Positions 45,714 through 54,012 of a stretch of 64,000 nt of DNA are shown here, one piece after another. Origin of the DNA: Phyllobacterium zundukense (GTDB taxonomy: Bacteria > Pseudomonadota > Alphaproteobacteria > Rhizobiales > Rhizobiaceae); NCBI RefSeq assembly GCF_002764115.1, contig NZ_CP017940.1, positions 2,826,501 through 2,890,500 on the forward strand, in the 5' to 3' direction. The position numbers and the translations under genes were made by a program. Position 1 is the stretch's first letter. The number at the start of each line of letters is the position of its first letter. Below the pieces are notes generated by a model that saw only the letters and a list, made by a program, of their open reading frames with translations, did no database searches and had not been told where the DNA came from.

Positions 45714-47297
45714 ATGAGTGAAAAGCCCGAATCGGCATCCAATGTTGCCGAATATACAGTTTCCGAGATTTCCGGGGCGCTGAAGCGCACCGTCGAGGAC
45801 ACATTCGGGCATGTTCGGATCCGCGGCGAGATTTCCGGCTATCGCGGTCCGCATTCCTCCGGTCATGCCTATTTCTCGCTGAAGGACGACAAGGCACGTA
45901 TCGAAGCGGTGATCTGGCGCGGCTCGATGAGCAAGCTGCGTTTCCAGCCTGAAGAAGGCATGGAGGTCATCGCGACCGGCAAGCTGACGACCTATCCGGG
46001 CTCGTCGAAATACCAGATCGTCATCGAGCAGATGGAGCCAGCCGGTGCCGGCGCGCTGATGGCGCTGCTGGAAGAACGCAAGCGCAAGCTCGGCGCCGAG
46101 GGCCTGTTCGACCCGGCGGCCAAGCAGTTGCTACCCTTCATGCCGCGCATCATCGGCGTGGTGACATCCCCGACCGGCGCGGTTATTCGCGACATCATTC
46201 ACCGCATCACCGACCGCTTCCCGCTGCATGTTCTCGTCTGGCCGGTGCGGGTGCAAGGTGAGACATCCGGCGCGGAAGTCGCCAACGCCATCAATGGTTT
46301 CAATGGGTTACAGCGGGGCGGAGCTCTTCCGAGACCCGACGTGCTGATCGTTGCGCGCGGTGGCGGCAGCCTCGAGGACCTCTGGGGCTTCAACGACGAG
46401 GCGGTGGTGCGCGCCGTTGCCGCCTCGCAAATCCCGCTCATTTCCGCCGTCGGCCACGAGACCGACTGGACGCTGATCGACCTTGCCGCAGACGTTCGCG
46501 CCCCGACACCGACGGGCGCGGCGGAAATGGCTGTACCGGTCAAGGCCGACCTGCAGGCAACCGTCGCGACGCTTGGCGCCCGGCTCGCAGCCGGCATGTC
46601 GCGTTACCTCGACCGCCGCCGCCAGGCGCAACGGGCGCTGGCCCGAGCCCTGCCTTCGGCTGATCAATTGCTCGCCCTGCCAAGACGGCATTTCGACGAA
46701 ACGGCGGCACGCCTTGGCCGGGCGTTACAGGCAAATACGCAGAAGAAGCGCGGCGAATTCGACGGTTGCGCCAGGCAATTATCACCGCGCCTCCTCGAAC
46801 AGCGTTTTCGCGAAAAACGACGTGAAATCAATGTCTTGACCAACCGTCTGCCGCACGGTCTCAGGGTATTCCTGCGAGAGCGGCGCGGGGTTTTTGTCCG
46901 GCGCGCCGAACGTCTGTCGATCGAACCGATTGCCCGGCTGGCCCAGCGCGGACGCCAGCATCTGCAACAGCTGGACCGCCGTCAGATCCAGGCTGTCGAC
47001 CTCATTCTCGACCGGGCAAACCGGCGAGGCAGCGAACTCGAACGGCTGATGAAAACCCTGTCATATCAGGGGGTTCTGGAACGGGGTTTTGCGGTTGTTC
47101 TTGACCCCTCCGGCACTCCCATCAAGCGTTCGGCGGCTATCGCCAGCGGCGATGACCTGACCCTCAAGTTCCAGGATGGCGAGGTGCAAGCCGTGGCGAA
47201 AGAGGGTGACGAACGCCCGTCCCGGGCAAAGATCGAACGCCCTGCGCCAGCCAAGAAACCTCCGCTTCCGAGTGGATCGCAGGGCTCGCTGTTTTAG
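45714..47297 (+). CDS. xseA: Exodeoxyribonuclease VII large subunit
   Basis: A 527-residue subunit of the single-strand-specific exonuclease used in mismatch repair and DNA damage tolerance. The N-terminal OB fold is [30 protein letters not shown]. The catalytic domain holds [42 protein letters not shown] and [29 protein letters not shown] long coiled-coil region follows. The small subunit gene xseB is not in the window, as is normal. Confidence 0.96.
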   Translation: MSEKPESASNVAEYTVSEISGALKRTVEDTFGHVRIRGEISGYRGPHSSGHAYFSLKDDKARIEAVIWRGSMSKLRFQPEEGMEVIATGKLTTYPGSSKYQIVIEQMEPAGAGALMALLEERKRKLGAEGLFDPAAKQLLPFMPRIIGVVTSPTGAVIRDIIHRITDRFPLHVLVWPVRVQGETSGAEVANAINGFNGLQRGGALPRPDVLIVARGGGSLEDLWGFNDEAVVRAVAASQIPLISAVGHETDWTLIDLAADVRAPTPTGAAEMAVPVKADLQATVATLGARLAAGMSRYLDRRRQAQRALARALPSADQLLALPRRHFDETAARLGRALQANTQKKRGEFDGCARQLSPRLLEQRFREKRREINVLTNRLPHGLRVFLRERRGVFVRRAERLSIEPIARLAQRGRQHLQQLDRRQIQAVDLILDRANRRGSELERLMKTLSYQGVLERGFAVVLDPSGTPIKRSAAIASGDDLTLKFQDGEVQAVAKEGDERPSRAKIERPAPAKKPPLPSGSQGSLF

Positions 47298-47459
47298 GGT
47301 CATTCGCGTCGGCACAACCATTTTTCGCGCAGTGGTAGAGAAACTCGTGCCAGAATCGCCGACTCTTGTGTGAGAATCGCCGATTTTTTAGGATTTTCGA
47401 CAGTTCCTGCCTAAAACCGTGTGAGAACTGCGGCGGGGGCGTTCAAAAAACGCCACGCG

Positions 47460-48557
47460 TTACTCCCGGGTCCAGGCCGGGCTGTTCAATTCAATCAGGG
47501 ATTGTGACCAGTCCTCGATGAAGCGCTGGCGTTGTGCCCGATCCTGCACGGCAAGCAGAGCCGGACCGATGCGGATCGGCTGGGCGATGCCCGACTCCTT
47601 CAAATTCTGCGGACCGTCGACATCGGGCGGCAGGCCGCCCGTCTCGGAGAAATAGAAGGCATTGGTGCGGGCGATCGACTGACCGCGTTCGGACAGGAGA
47701 TAGTCGAGGAACCGCGCTCCGAGATCGGCCTCTTTCGCGCCCTTGGGAATGAGCGCTCCACGGCTGAGCACGAGCGTATAGTCGCGCGGCACGACCACGC
47801 GGAGTTCCGGATGACGCAGCGCCGCCTCATAGGCATAGGAGCCGAGCATATTGTAGCCGATGTAGAGATTGCCCTTGGCGACCTCCTCCAGAATCTCGCC
47901 GGTGCAGCACCGCGCCACGGCCGAGGCACGCGCCATGCTTTCCAGCAGACGGCCGAACACGGTGGTGGTCTGCCGCGCATCGTTGAAGGCGAGCAGGTAG
48001 CCAATGCCCGACAGGCGGATATCATAGGTGCCGACGCGGCCGCGATAATAATCCAGCCGTTCGCGCAAGAGGTCGGCGAGTTCGACATGGGTGCGCGGCA
48101 CTTCGGCCGGCGGCACAAGGCGGGTGTTGTAGACGAAGACGGCGGGCTCATAGGTGAAGCCGAAGACCTCATCGCGCCAGTTCGCCCATTCGGCGACGCG
48201 GGCCGTCTCGGGCGACGTATGCGCCTCGGCACAGCCATCATTGGCAAGCTTGAGCAATTGATCGACCGATGACGACAACAGCAGATCGCCGAGCGGCTCC
48301 TCCTTGCGGCAGGCCTCGCTGGCAAGGGCATTCAGCTCGTTGGTCAGATATTCGATATAGTCGATCGAGACGTCCGGGGACGATTTCTGGAAATCCTCGA
48401 TCAGCGGCTTCATGGCCGCGAGGTCCGTCGTCGAATAGATCGTCAGCTTGCCGGCTTCGACCTGAAGCGCCGGGAACAGCGTTTTGTTGTCCTCGGCGGC
48501 GAGAGCGGGCGAGCCAATCAAAACAGCAATAGTGATCGCAAGAAACGCCCTGATCAT
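47460..48557 (-). CDS. ABC-type substrate-binding protein (iron(III)/thiamine-like)
   Basis: A 365-residue periplasmic binding protein with a Sec signal (about residues 1-20, SPALAAED). It has GKLTIYSTTDLAAMKPLIEDFQKSSPDVSIDYIEY, FTYEPAVFVYNTRLVP and YNMLGSYAYEAAL, typical of the FbpA/AfuA class. It overlaps the histidine kinase gene by four bases, and no permease or ATPase gene is nearby. It may present a ligand to the kinase rather than feed a transporter. The ligand (ferric ion, phosphonate, sugar phosphate or carboxylate) cannot be told. Confidence 0.87.
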   Translation of the reverse strand: MIRAFLAITIAVLIGSPALAAEDNKTLFPALQVEAGKLTIYSTTDLAAMKPLIEDFQKSSPDVSIDYIEYLTNELNALASEACRKEEPLGDLLLSSSVDQLLKLANDGCAEAHTSPETARVAEWANWRDEVFGFTYEPAVFVYNTRLVPPAEVPRTHVELADLLRERLDYYRGRVGTYDIRLSGIGYLLAFNDARQTTTVFGRLLESMARASAVARCCTGEILEEVAKGNLYIGYNMLGSYAYEAALRHPELRVVVPRDYTLVLSRGALIPKGAKEADLGARFLDYLLSERGQSIARTNAFYFSETGGLPPDVDGPQNLKESGIAQPIRIGPALLAVQDRAQRQRFIEDWSQSLIELNSPAWTRE

Positions 48558-49954
48558 TTCGCCTCCTCCCTGAAAAGCGGCAGGGTCAAAACGACGGTAA
48601 AGCCTCTCTCGTCGCGGGCCCGGAAGCCCAGGGTGCCGCCATGGGCACTGGCCACTTCCTGGGCTATGGCGAAGCCGAGACCTGAGCTTCCCTCGTGCGA
48701 CTTCGACGTGGCAAAACGCTGCGTCGCCTTCTCCCAGCCTTCGGGCGGGATGCCCGGGCCGTCATCCTCGACCTCGACGAACGCATGCGTGTCGTTAGCA
48801 CGAACGCGCACCTCAAGCCGCTGATCCGCGCCATGGCGCAGGGCATTGTCGATCACGTTGACGATGGCCTCGCGCAGACTGACCGCATCGCCGAGCACGA
48901 AGGGGCGATCGCCAGGTGCCTCGAATGAGATGACGATATCCGGATCGACGGTGACCGGAATGGCGGCGCGATAGGCACGCCGGGCCACATCGACGAGGCT
49001 GATCGGCTCCAGTTGCACGGAATCGGCGCGGTGGATGACCATGGCGTGGCTCAGGAGCTGATTGGTCAGGCGGGCAAGTTCACCGGTCCGTTCCCGCACA
49101 CGCTCGTAATGCTGACGTCCCGCCTTGTCGAGCTTGTCAGCACCGAGCAGATCGATCTGTGCGGACAGGGCAGTCAATGGGGTTCGAATCTGGTGAGCAG
49201 CATCGGCGATGAAGCGTTGCAGCAGATCGACCCGTTCATTGAGCCGTCCCATGAAATGGTTGATCGAGCCGACGAAGGGATCGAGTTCGCGTGGCACATC
49301 GACGGAAACCGGCGTCAAATCGTGCGGATCGCGGCGGCGAACCGCTGCTCCCAGCCGTTCCACCGGCTGCAATGCGTAGCGAATTGCGAACATGGCGCCG
49401 ACGAAAGCGAGCAGGCTCATGATGAAGACAAGGATCGTTGCCCGCAGCGTCAGTTCGCGGGTCAGTGCTGACCGCGCCTCGTTGGTCTGCGCCACGATGA
49501 CGTAGGCCTGACCCGAGACAGCCGGATCGGCAAGAACGCGCGTCGCCCGGGCTATACGCACCGGTTCGCCCTTGTAGATGCCCTCTTCCACGCTCGAAAC
49601 ATCATTGTCCGCATCGAGCGGCGTCGGGCTTTGCAGATCGTCATAGCCGGTCAGGGTCTGACCATGCGTATCGATGACGCGATAGAAAATCCTGTCGCGC
49701 TCGGCGAGGCCGAGCAATTCGAAGGCCGATGTCGGCAGGCGGACGGTGAGCGTGCCATCCTCGACCGACAGGCTTTCGGCCATCTGCAACGCCGCGCCGA
49801 CGAGCAGGCGGTCATAGGCCTTGTTGGCAGCGGTCTCGGCATAATACCACGCGGCGGTCACCAGGAGTGCGGCGCCGATGCCGAGCACCAGTGAAATGCG
49901 CCGGGCAAGGCGGGCGAAGAGTGAAGGTTCGTTTTTCCTGGTCTCAGGGCGCAT
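48554..49954 (-). CDS. Sensor histidine kinase, TctE-like
   Basis: A 466-residue membrane kinase. An N-terminal helix (LVLGIGAALLVTAAWYYA) and a second one (ATILVFIMSLLAFVGAMFAI) bracket a periplasmic sensor of the TctE/2CSK_N type, then a HAMP-like part. The phosphoacceptor box is FIADAAHQIRTPLTALSAQI, and the ATPase has VNVIDNALRHG, VEDDGPGIPPEGW and GSSGLGFAIA. It overlaps the response regulator gene by 11 bases and the binding-protein gene by 4, so the three work together. Confidence 0.94.
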   Translation of the reverse strand: MRPETRKNEPSLFARLARRISLVLGIGAALLVTAAWYYAETAANKAYDRLLVGAALQMAESLSVEDGTLTVRLPTSAFELLGLAERDRIFYRVIDTHGQTLTGYDDLQSPTPLDADNDVSSVEEGIYKGEPVRIARATRVLADPAVSGQAYVIVAQTNEARSALTRELTLRATILVFIMSLLAFVGAMFAIRYALQPVERLGAAVRRRDPHDLTPVSVDVPRELDPFVGSINHFMGRLNERVDLLQRFIADAAHQIRTPLTALSAQIDLLGADKLDKAGRQHYERVRERTGELARLTNQLLSHAMVIHRADSVQLEPISLVDVARRAYRAAIPVTVDPDIVISFEAPGDRPFVLGDAVSLREAIVNVIDNALRHGADQRLEVRVRANDTHAFVEVEDDGPGIPPEGWEKATQRFATSKSHEGSSGLGFAIAQEVASAHGGTLGFRARDERGFTVVLTLPLFREEAK

Positions 49955-50621
49955 CGTCGGACACCAGCTGATAACCGAGACCGCGCACGGTCACGATGCG
50001 CGCCTTCGCGCCTTCGAGCTTCTTGCGCAAGCGGCCGACATAGAGCTCGATGGCATTGGCGTTCGCCGCCTCATCGAAGCCGAAAATCTGGTCGAGCAGT
50101 TCGTCCTTGCTGAAGACGCGGCCAGGACGGGCCACGAGAACCTCAAGCAAGGTCAGTTCACGGCGCTTCAATTGCACCTCGCGCTTGCCGACATGAACGG
50201 AGCGCGCCGCGCGATCGACAGCGATGTCACCGCATTTGATAAGGTTGGTGGCCTCGCCGCCGGTGTGCCGGCGCATCAGGACGCGAGCCCGCGCTTCGAG
50301 TTCGCGGAAGTCGAACGGCTTGACCAGATAGTCGTCAGCCCCGAGATCGAGCGCACCGACGCGGTCATCTATCTCGGAGCGCGCCGTCAGGATGAGGACC
50401 GGAACCGCATTGCCGGACTTGCGGATATGTTTGAGAATTTCGAAGCCATCCATGCCCGGCAGCATGACATCGAGGATGATCAGGGCGTATTCGGTGAAAT
50501 CGATGATCTCTGCTGCGTCACGGCCATTGGTTTCCCAGTCGACGGCATGGCCTGTCGCTTCGAAACGTTTGCAGATGGCTTCCCCCACATCGTGCGTGTC
50601 TTCTACGAGCAATATACGCAT
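49944..50621 (-). CDS. OmpR/PhoB-type response regulator, TctD-like
   Basis: A 225-residue regulator. The receiver domain shows MRILLVEDTHDVG, the phosphoacceptor in ALIILDVMLPGMDG, the switch Thr/Ser in VLILTARSE, and Lys in DYLVKPFDFRELEARA. The C-terminal winged helix has VQLKRRELTLLEVLVARPGRVFSKDELLDQIFGFDEAANANAIELYVGRLRKKLEGAKARIVTVRGLGYQL. It is the first gene of the operon with the kinase and binding protein. Targets are unknown. Confidence 0.95.
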   Translation of the reverse strand: MRILLVEDTHDVGEAICKRFEATGHAVDWETNGRDAAEIIDFTEYALIILDVMLPGMDGFEILKHIRKSGNAVPVLILTARSEIDDRVGALDLGADDYLVKPFDFRELEARARVLMRRHTGGEATNLIKCGDIAVDRAARSVHVGKREVQLKRRELTLLEVLVARPGRVFSKDELLDQIFGFDEAANANAIELYVGRLRKKLEGAKARIVTVRGLGYQLVSDDAP

Positions 50622-50663
50622 GGCGTTTCATTGGCATGAAACCGCAAAGCTCGCAAATGGTAA

Positions 50664-50805
50664 GAGACGGTTGTAAACTCTACTGCGGTGGACATCTGAC
50701 GCGATTTTCTGCGCTTCCGGTGCTCACGTACCTTCAAGTACGCTGCGCTCCGGTACTCGAAAACCGCGCCATATGCCCCACCGCAGCGACTTTCCAAATC
50801 GTCTC
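50664..50805. repeat. Long imperfect palindrome (142 bases) in the gap before pepT
   Basis: Nested inverted pairs run from GAGACG (50664) with CGTCTC (50800) through CTGCGGTGG (50683) with CCACCGCAG (50778), GCGATTTTC with GAAAACCGC, CCGGTGCTC with CCGGTACTC, to ACGTACC-TTCAA-GTACG at the tip. It fills most of the 315-base gap 50622-50937. Its form is that of rhizobial intergenic mosaic repeats, which usually occur in many copies per genome. I see no gene in it. Confidence 0.8.
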
Positions 50806-50937
50806 CAAGACATGCAGCCTCATTGCGGTCCGCCGGAACCACGCCGCAAAAATCGCCGCCAGAGCGAAAGCCTATTCACGGCGGCGCCGGCAGGCGTTAC
50901 AGCAATCCATCGCTGAAGCAAATACTGGAACATGACC

Positions 50938-52164
50938 ATGACCGACACCGTTATCGATCGTTTCCTTCGCTACGTCGTCATCGACACCCAATCGGACCCC
51001 AAATCATCGACACAGCCCTCCACGGAGAAGCAAAAAAACCTCGGCCATTTGCTCGTTGAGGAGTTGCTGGCGATCGGTCTCGCCGATGCTCATATTGACG
51101 AGCACGGCTACGTCTACGCAACAATTCCGTCAAATGTGGACAAGCCGGTTCCCGTGATTTGCTTTTGTTCGCACATGGATACAGCGCCCGATTTCACCGG
51201 GACAAACGTCAAGCCGCAAAGGGTGAATAACTACCGCGGCGGTGACATCCAGCTTTCCCCGCAGCAGGTCATTCGCGTCAGCGACCATCCGGCACTGCGT
51301 GACCAGATCGGCAACGACATCATCACGACCGATGGCATGACGCTGCTCGGGGCCGATGACAAGGCCGGCCTTGCAGAGATCATGACGGCGGCGCAACTCC
51401 TGGTCGGCAATCCCGGCATCAGGCACGGCACAATCAAGATCCTGTTCACGCCGGATGAGGAAATAGGGCGCGGGGTGGATAAGGCAGACCTGAAAAAGCT
51501 GGGTGCGCAATTTGCCTACACCGTCGATGGCGAAACGGCCGGCCATATCGAAGACGAGACTTTTTCAGCCGACGGCGTCGAGATCACCATTGCAGGCGTC
51601 GCTATCCATCCCGGCTTCGCCAAAGGAAGGATGGAGAACGCCATCAAGATTGCTGGCGCGATTATCAACCGATTGCCGAAGGACGTCGCGCCGGAGACAA
51701 CTGCAGGCAGGGACGGCTTCATTCACCCAACGGGCGTTACCGGTTCGATGGAGAAGGCCGCCCTCAGCTTTATTGTCCGCGACTTCAACGACGACGGCCT
51801 TGCCGCCAAGGAAGCCTTTCTCGAGAAGCTGGTAAAGGATGTCATGGCTGACTATCCCGGTTCCTCCAACACCTTCGAGGTCAAGGAGCAATATCGCAAC
51901 ATGAAGGCTATCCTCGACCGTCATCCGCAGATTGTCGATCACGCCGTCGAGGCAATCCGGCGTGCCGGGATGGCGCCCGTACGTGGCAGCATCCGCGGCG
52001 GCACGGACGGTTCACGGCTGTCTTTCATGGGTCTGCCTTGCGCCAACCTCTTCGCAGGCGGTCACGCCTTTCACTCGCCACTCGAATGGGTCAGCCGGCA
52101 GGACATGGAGAAAGCTGTGCAGACCATCGTTGAACTTGCGAAAATCTGGGAGGAGCACGCCTAG
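50938..52164 (+). CDS. pepT: Peptidase T
   Basis: A 408-residue cytosolic aminotripeptidase of the M20 family with two zinc ions. Motifs are YVVIDTQSD at the N terminus, VICFCSHMDTAPD (metal His and catalytic Asp), MTLLGADDKAGLAEIM (bridging Asp), KILFTPDEEIGRG (catalytic Glu-Glu) and GLPCANLFAGGHAFHSPLEW (C-terminal metal His). GGAAC precedes two ATGs; 50938 gives better spacing than 50932. The gene stands alone behind a palindromic repeat. Confidence 0.95.
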   Translation: MTDTVIDRFLRYVVIDTQSDPKSSTQPSTEKQKNLGHLLVEELLAIGLADAHIDEHGYVYATIPSNVDKPVPVICFCSHMDTAPDFTGTNVKPQRVNNYRGGDIQLSPQQVIRVSDHPALRDQIGNDIITTDGMTLLGADDKAGLAEIMTAAQLLVGNPGIRHGTIKILFTPDEEIGRGVDKADLKKLGAQFAYTVDGETAGHIEDETFSADGVEITIAGVAIHPGFAKGRMENAIKIAGAIINRLPKDVAPETTAGRDGFIHPTGVTGSMEKAALSFIVRDFNDDGLAAKEAFLEKLVKDVMADYPGSSNTFEVKEQYRNMKAILDRHPQIVDHAVEAIRRAGMAPVRGSIRGGTDGSRLSFMGLPCANLFAGGHAFHSPLEWVSRQDMEKAVQTIVELAKIWEEHA

Positions 52165-52195
52165 GGCGCTTCAGATTTTGACTGAAGCAGATTCC

Positions 52196-52317
52196 TCACC
52201 CCCACCCGCAGCTTCGCTGCGACCTCCCCCATCGAGGGGGAGGTGAGGATGCCAGCACAGTCTTACCCTCCCCTCGATGGGGAGGGTCGGACCATAGGTC
52301 CGGGGTGGGGTGAGGGG
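52196..52317. repeat. Composite palindromic repeat after pepT
   Basis: Several GC-rich inverted pairs stand in a row: CCTCACC with GGTGAGG around CCTCCCCCATCGAGGGGGAGG, then CCCTCCCC-ATCGA-like GGGGAGGG, and GGACC-ATA-GGTCC, ending GGGGTGGGGTGAGG. GCAGC-TTC-GCTGC lies in the first part. This is the style of rhizobial intergenic repeats seen at many loci. It may end pepT transcription. No gene is present between 52165 and 52351. Confidence 0.75.
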
Positions 52318-52351
52318 CCGCTTCCGTAAACCCAGAATCGCTCCAGCACGA

Positions 52352-52813
52352 TCACCGCGCTTTCGACCATTGCGCATACTGCCTGGTCAAATCTTCGTAT
52401 TGTTCGAGCGGCGGCAGTGCTTCAAAGCTGTGCACTGCAGGCGTGGTCGCCCAAGGCAGCTTCTCGCTCGTCCAGGTTTCAACATAGGGTGTGAAGCCGC
52501 TCGGGTCATCGAGCATGGTGGCACGAACATTGACGAACCAGTCGAAGCCCTCGAGCCGGGTGAAGAGCCAGCTCATGCAATGCGGGCAGAAGTAATGACG
52601 CGGCTCGCCATGAAGACCACCAATGACGGGTTCGCCCTCTATGACGGCAAAACCGGCAGACGGGACGGCCGCGCTCAACGAGTAGGCGCTGGCGGTCATC
52701 CGCTGGCAGCCGGTACAGTGGCAAGCCATGGTCAGGAGTGGCTCGGCGGTGATCTTGAAGCGCACCCGTCCGCAGCGGCATCCGCCTTCCTGAGGTAACT
52801 TCAATCCACTCAT
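52352..52813 (-). CDS. GFA family (glutathione-dependent formaldehyde-activating-like) protein
   Basis: A 153-residue zinc protein of the GFA/CENP-V fold. Zinc ligands appear as GGCRCGRVRF, CHCTGCQRMTAS and FCPHCMSWLF. Members were named for a formaldehyde-glutathione adduct enzyme, but most have no proven activity. The start at 52813 (MSGLKLPQEGG) has GGGAGAG upstream; the longer frame to 52885 lacks support. Its 3' end lies against the palindromic repeat. Confidence 0.9.
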   Translation of the reverse strand: MSGLKLPQEGGCRCGRVRFKITAEPLLTMACHCTGCQRMTASAYSLSAAVPSAGFAVIEGEPVIGGLHGEPRHYFCPHCMSWLFTRLEGFDWFVNVRATMLDDPSGFTPYVETWTSEKLPWATTPAVHSFEALPPLEQYEDLTRQYAQWSKAR

Positions 52814-52952
52814 GACCGCTCTCCCAGTTGCTTCGGCCAACGATAAACGGGAGCGGCTTTGACTGTCAAAGGACAGGGCTTCCAAACTGACACGGCTTGC
52901 GTGCCAGTCCGATAAAGATATCCGATTTTTGTGATTTGCCGATTTAGCTGGA

Positions 52953-53029
52953 TGGTACGGACGGGTGGGCTCGAACCACCGACCTCAGGAGCCACAATCC
53001 TGCGCTCTAACCAACTGAGCTACGACCGC
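52953..53029 (-). tRNA. tRNA-His (anticodon GTG)
   Basis: A 77-base cloverleaf with encoded CCA. The D arm is AGCTCAGTTGGTTAGAGC, the anticodon arm is GCAGGATTGTGGCTCCTGA with anticodon GTG, and the T arm contains GGTTCGAGCC. One acceptor pair (position 5 with 68) is U-U. A T, not G, precedes the first base, in line with alphaproteobacterial tRNA-His species that lack the extra 5' G. Confidence 0.96.
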
Positions 53030-53124
53030 ATACCGTCATATTTTTGACAGGCGTCACATACGAAGGATTGACGCTTTTTGCAAGCGCTTGATGCAACAAA
53101 GACAAAAAACTTACAGAAAAAAAG

Positions 53125-53154
53125 AAAAAGGCCGGGGGAGGATCCGGCCTTTTT
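53125..53154. terminator. Bidirectional terminator between phasin gene and tRNA-His
   Basis: AAAAAGGCCGG and CCGGCCTTTTT make an 11-base stem with an 8-base loop, with A- and T-tracts on opposite sides. A second hairpin (CTCCAACGG/CCGTTGGAG, 53199-53231) lies between it and the phasin stop and would be in the phasin mRNA tail. Confidence 0.88.
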
Positions 53155-53255
53155 CCATTTGTGCGAGAGCCGGAGGGAGGAGGTACCGGGTCTCGCGTCT
53201 CCAACGGCTGGGAGGAGGAATGCCGTTGGAGTATCCTTGTTGTCAGGCGCCTTGA

Positions 53256-53711
53256 TCAGGCGACCTTGACGTCCTTGATTGCCTTCTCGACAGCCGACTT
53301 GACCGGTGCGGAGATTTCTTCAACTGCCTTGGTAGCAACAGCCTGGAATTCCTTGGCCTGGCCGGAGATGGCTTCTGCCTGCTTGCGAACGAATGCGCTC
53401 TGCAGTTCGATCACTTCGCCGAAGGACTTCACGCCGATCAGCGCTTCGATGTGAGCGAAGCTGGCTTCGGTGTTGGCGCGCAGCGCGGCCAATGCCTTCA
53501 ACGAAAGAGCAGCAGTGTTGGACTGTGCAGTTTCGAAAGTGGTTTCGAGGGTCTTCTGAGCAGCTTCAGCCTGATCCTTGATCTTGGCATAAGCTTCCTT
53601 GGACTGGGCAACGCCCTTTTCGGTGAATTCGCGAACCTGATCGGTTACAGCGGTGGCATCGAAAGCTGGGATCGAGAAAGCATCGGCAGTCTGTTTGGTG
53701 GTCTTGCTCAT
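53256..53711 (-). CDS. Phasin family protein
   Basis: A 151-residue amphipathic helical protein. It starts SKTTKQTADAFSIPAFDATAVTDQVREFTEKGVAQSKEAYAKIKDQAE, the usual phasin pattern with long heptad-rich helices, and has a conserved middle (FAHIEALIGVKSFGEVIELQSAFVRKQAEAISGQAKEF). Phasins coat polyhydroxybutyrate granules. GGAAGGA precedes the ATG at 53711. TGC-rich palindromes upstream could bind PhaR. Codon bias is strong, suggesting high expression. Confidence 0.93.
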   Translation of the reverse strand: MSKTTKQTADAFSIPAFDATAVTDQVREFTEKGVAQSKEAYAKIKDQAEAAQKTLETTFETAQSNTAALSLKALAALRANTEASFAHIEALIGVKSFGEVIELQSAFVRKQAEAISGQAKEFQAVATKAVEEISAPVKSAVEKAIKDVKVA

Positions 53712-53785
53712 GATGGTGTCCTTCCTTGGTGCAGACGGTCGTTTGCCTCTGCGCTGATTTGATGAACCGTATATAATGCATTTTT

Positions 53786-53819
53786 TTGTGCGTTGCAACA
53801 TTTATCTTGCACTGCACAA
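53786..53819 (-). promoter_or_regulatory. TGC-rich repeats upstream of the phasin gene (PhaR-like)
   Basis: TTGTGCGTTGCAACA (from 53786) and TTGCACTGCACAA (53807-53819) lie 75-110 bases upstream of the phasin ATG. PhaR regulators of phasin genes bind TGC/GCA-rich palindromes, so these are candidate sites. No phaR gene is in the window. The rest of the 300-base gap 53712-54012 shows no gene. Confidence 0.4.
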
Positions 53820-54012
53820 TCAAGTGCTTCTTTCTACATCGAAATTATTATGTGGACGGTTGTCCCCTTGTGCCGGAAGTTAACTAAACCAAGAGAAAGA
53901 CATGTAAGATAAGGGGCTGCGAGTGGACGAGCGGCGGCTGGATCATTATTAACAAAGTATTAAGACGGCCGCGTGAATGCGGATCTTTCCTGCGGAGTGT
54001 ACTGGTCAACAT

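Noticed and set aside
47300..47459. Short direct repeat AGAATCGCCGA after xseA
   Set aside because: Only two imperfect copies in AT-rich filler DNA, plus a weak GGCGTT/AACGCC hairpin; too little to call an element.
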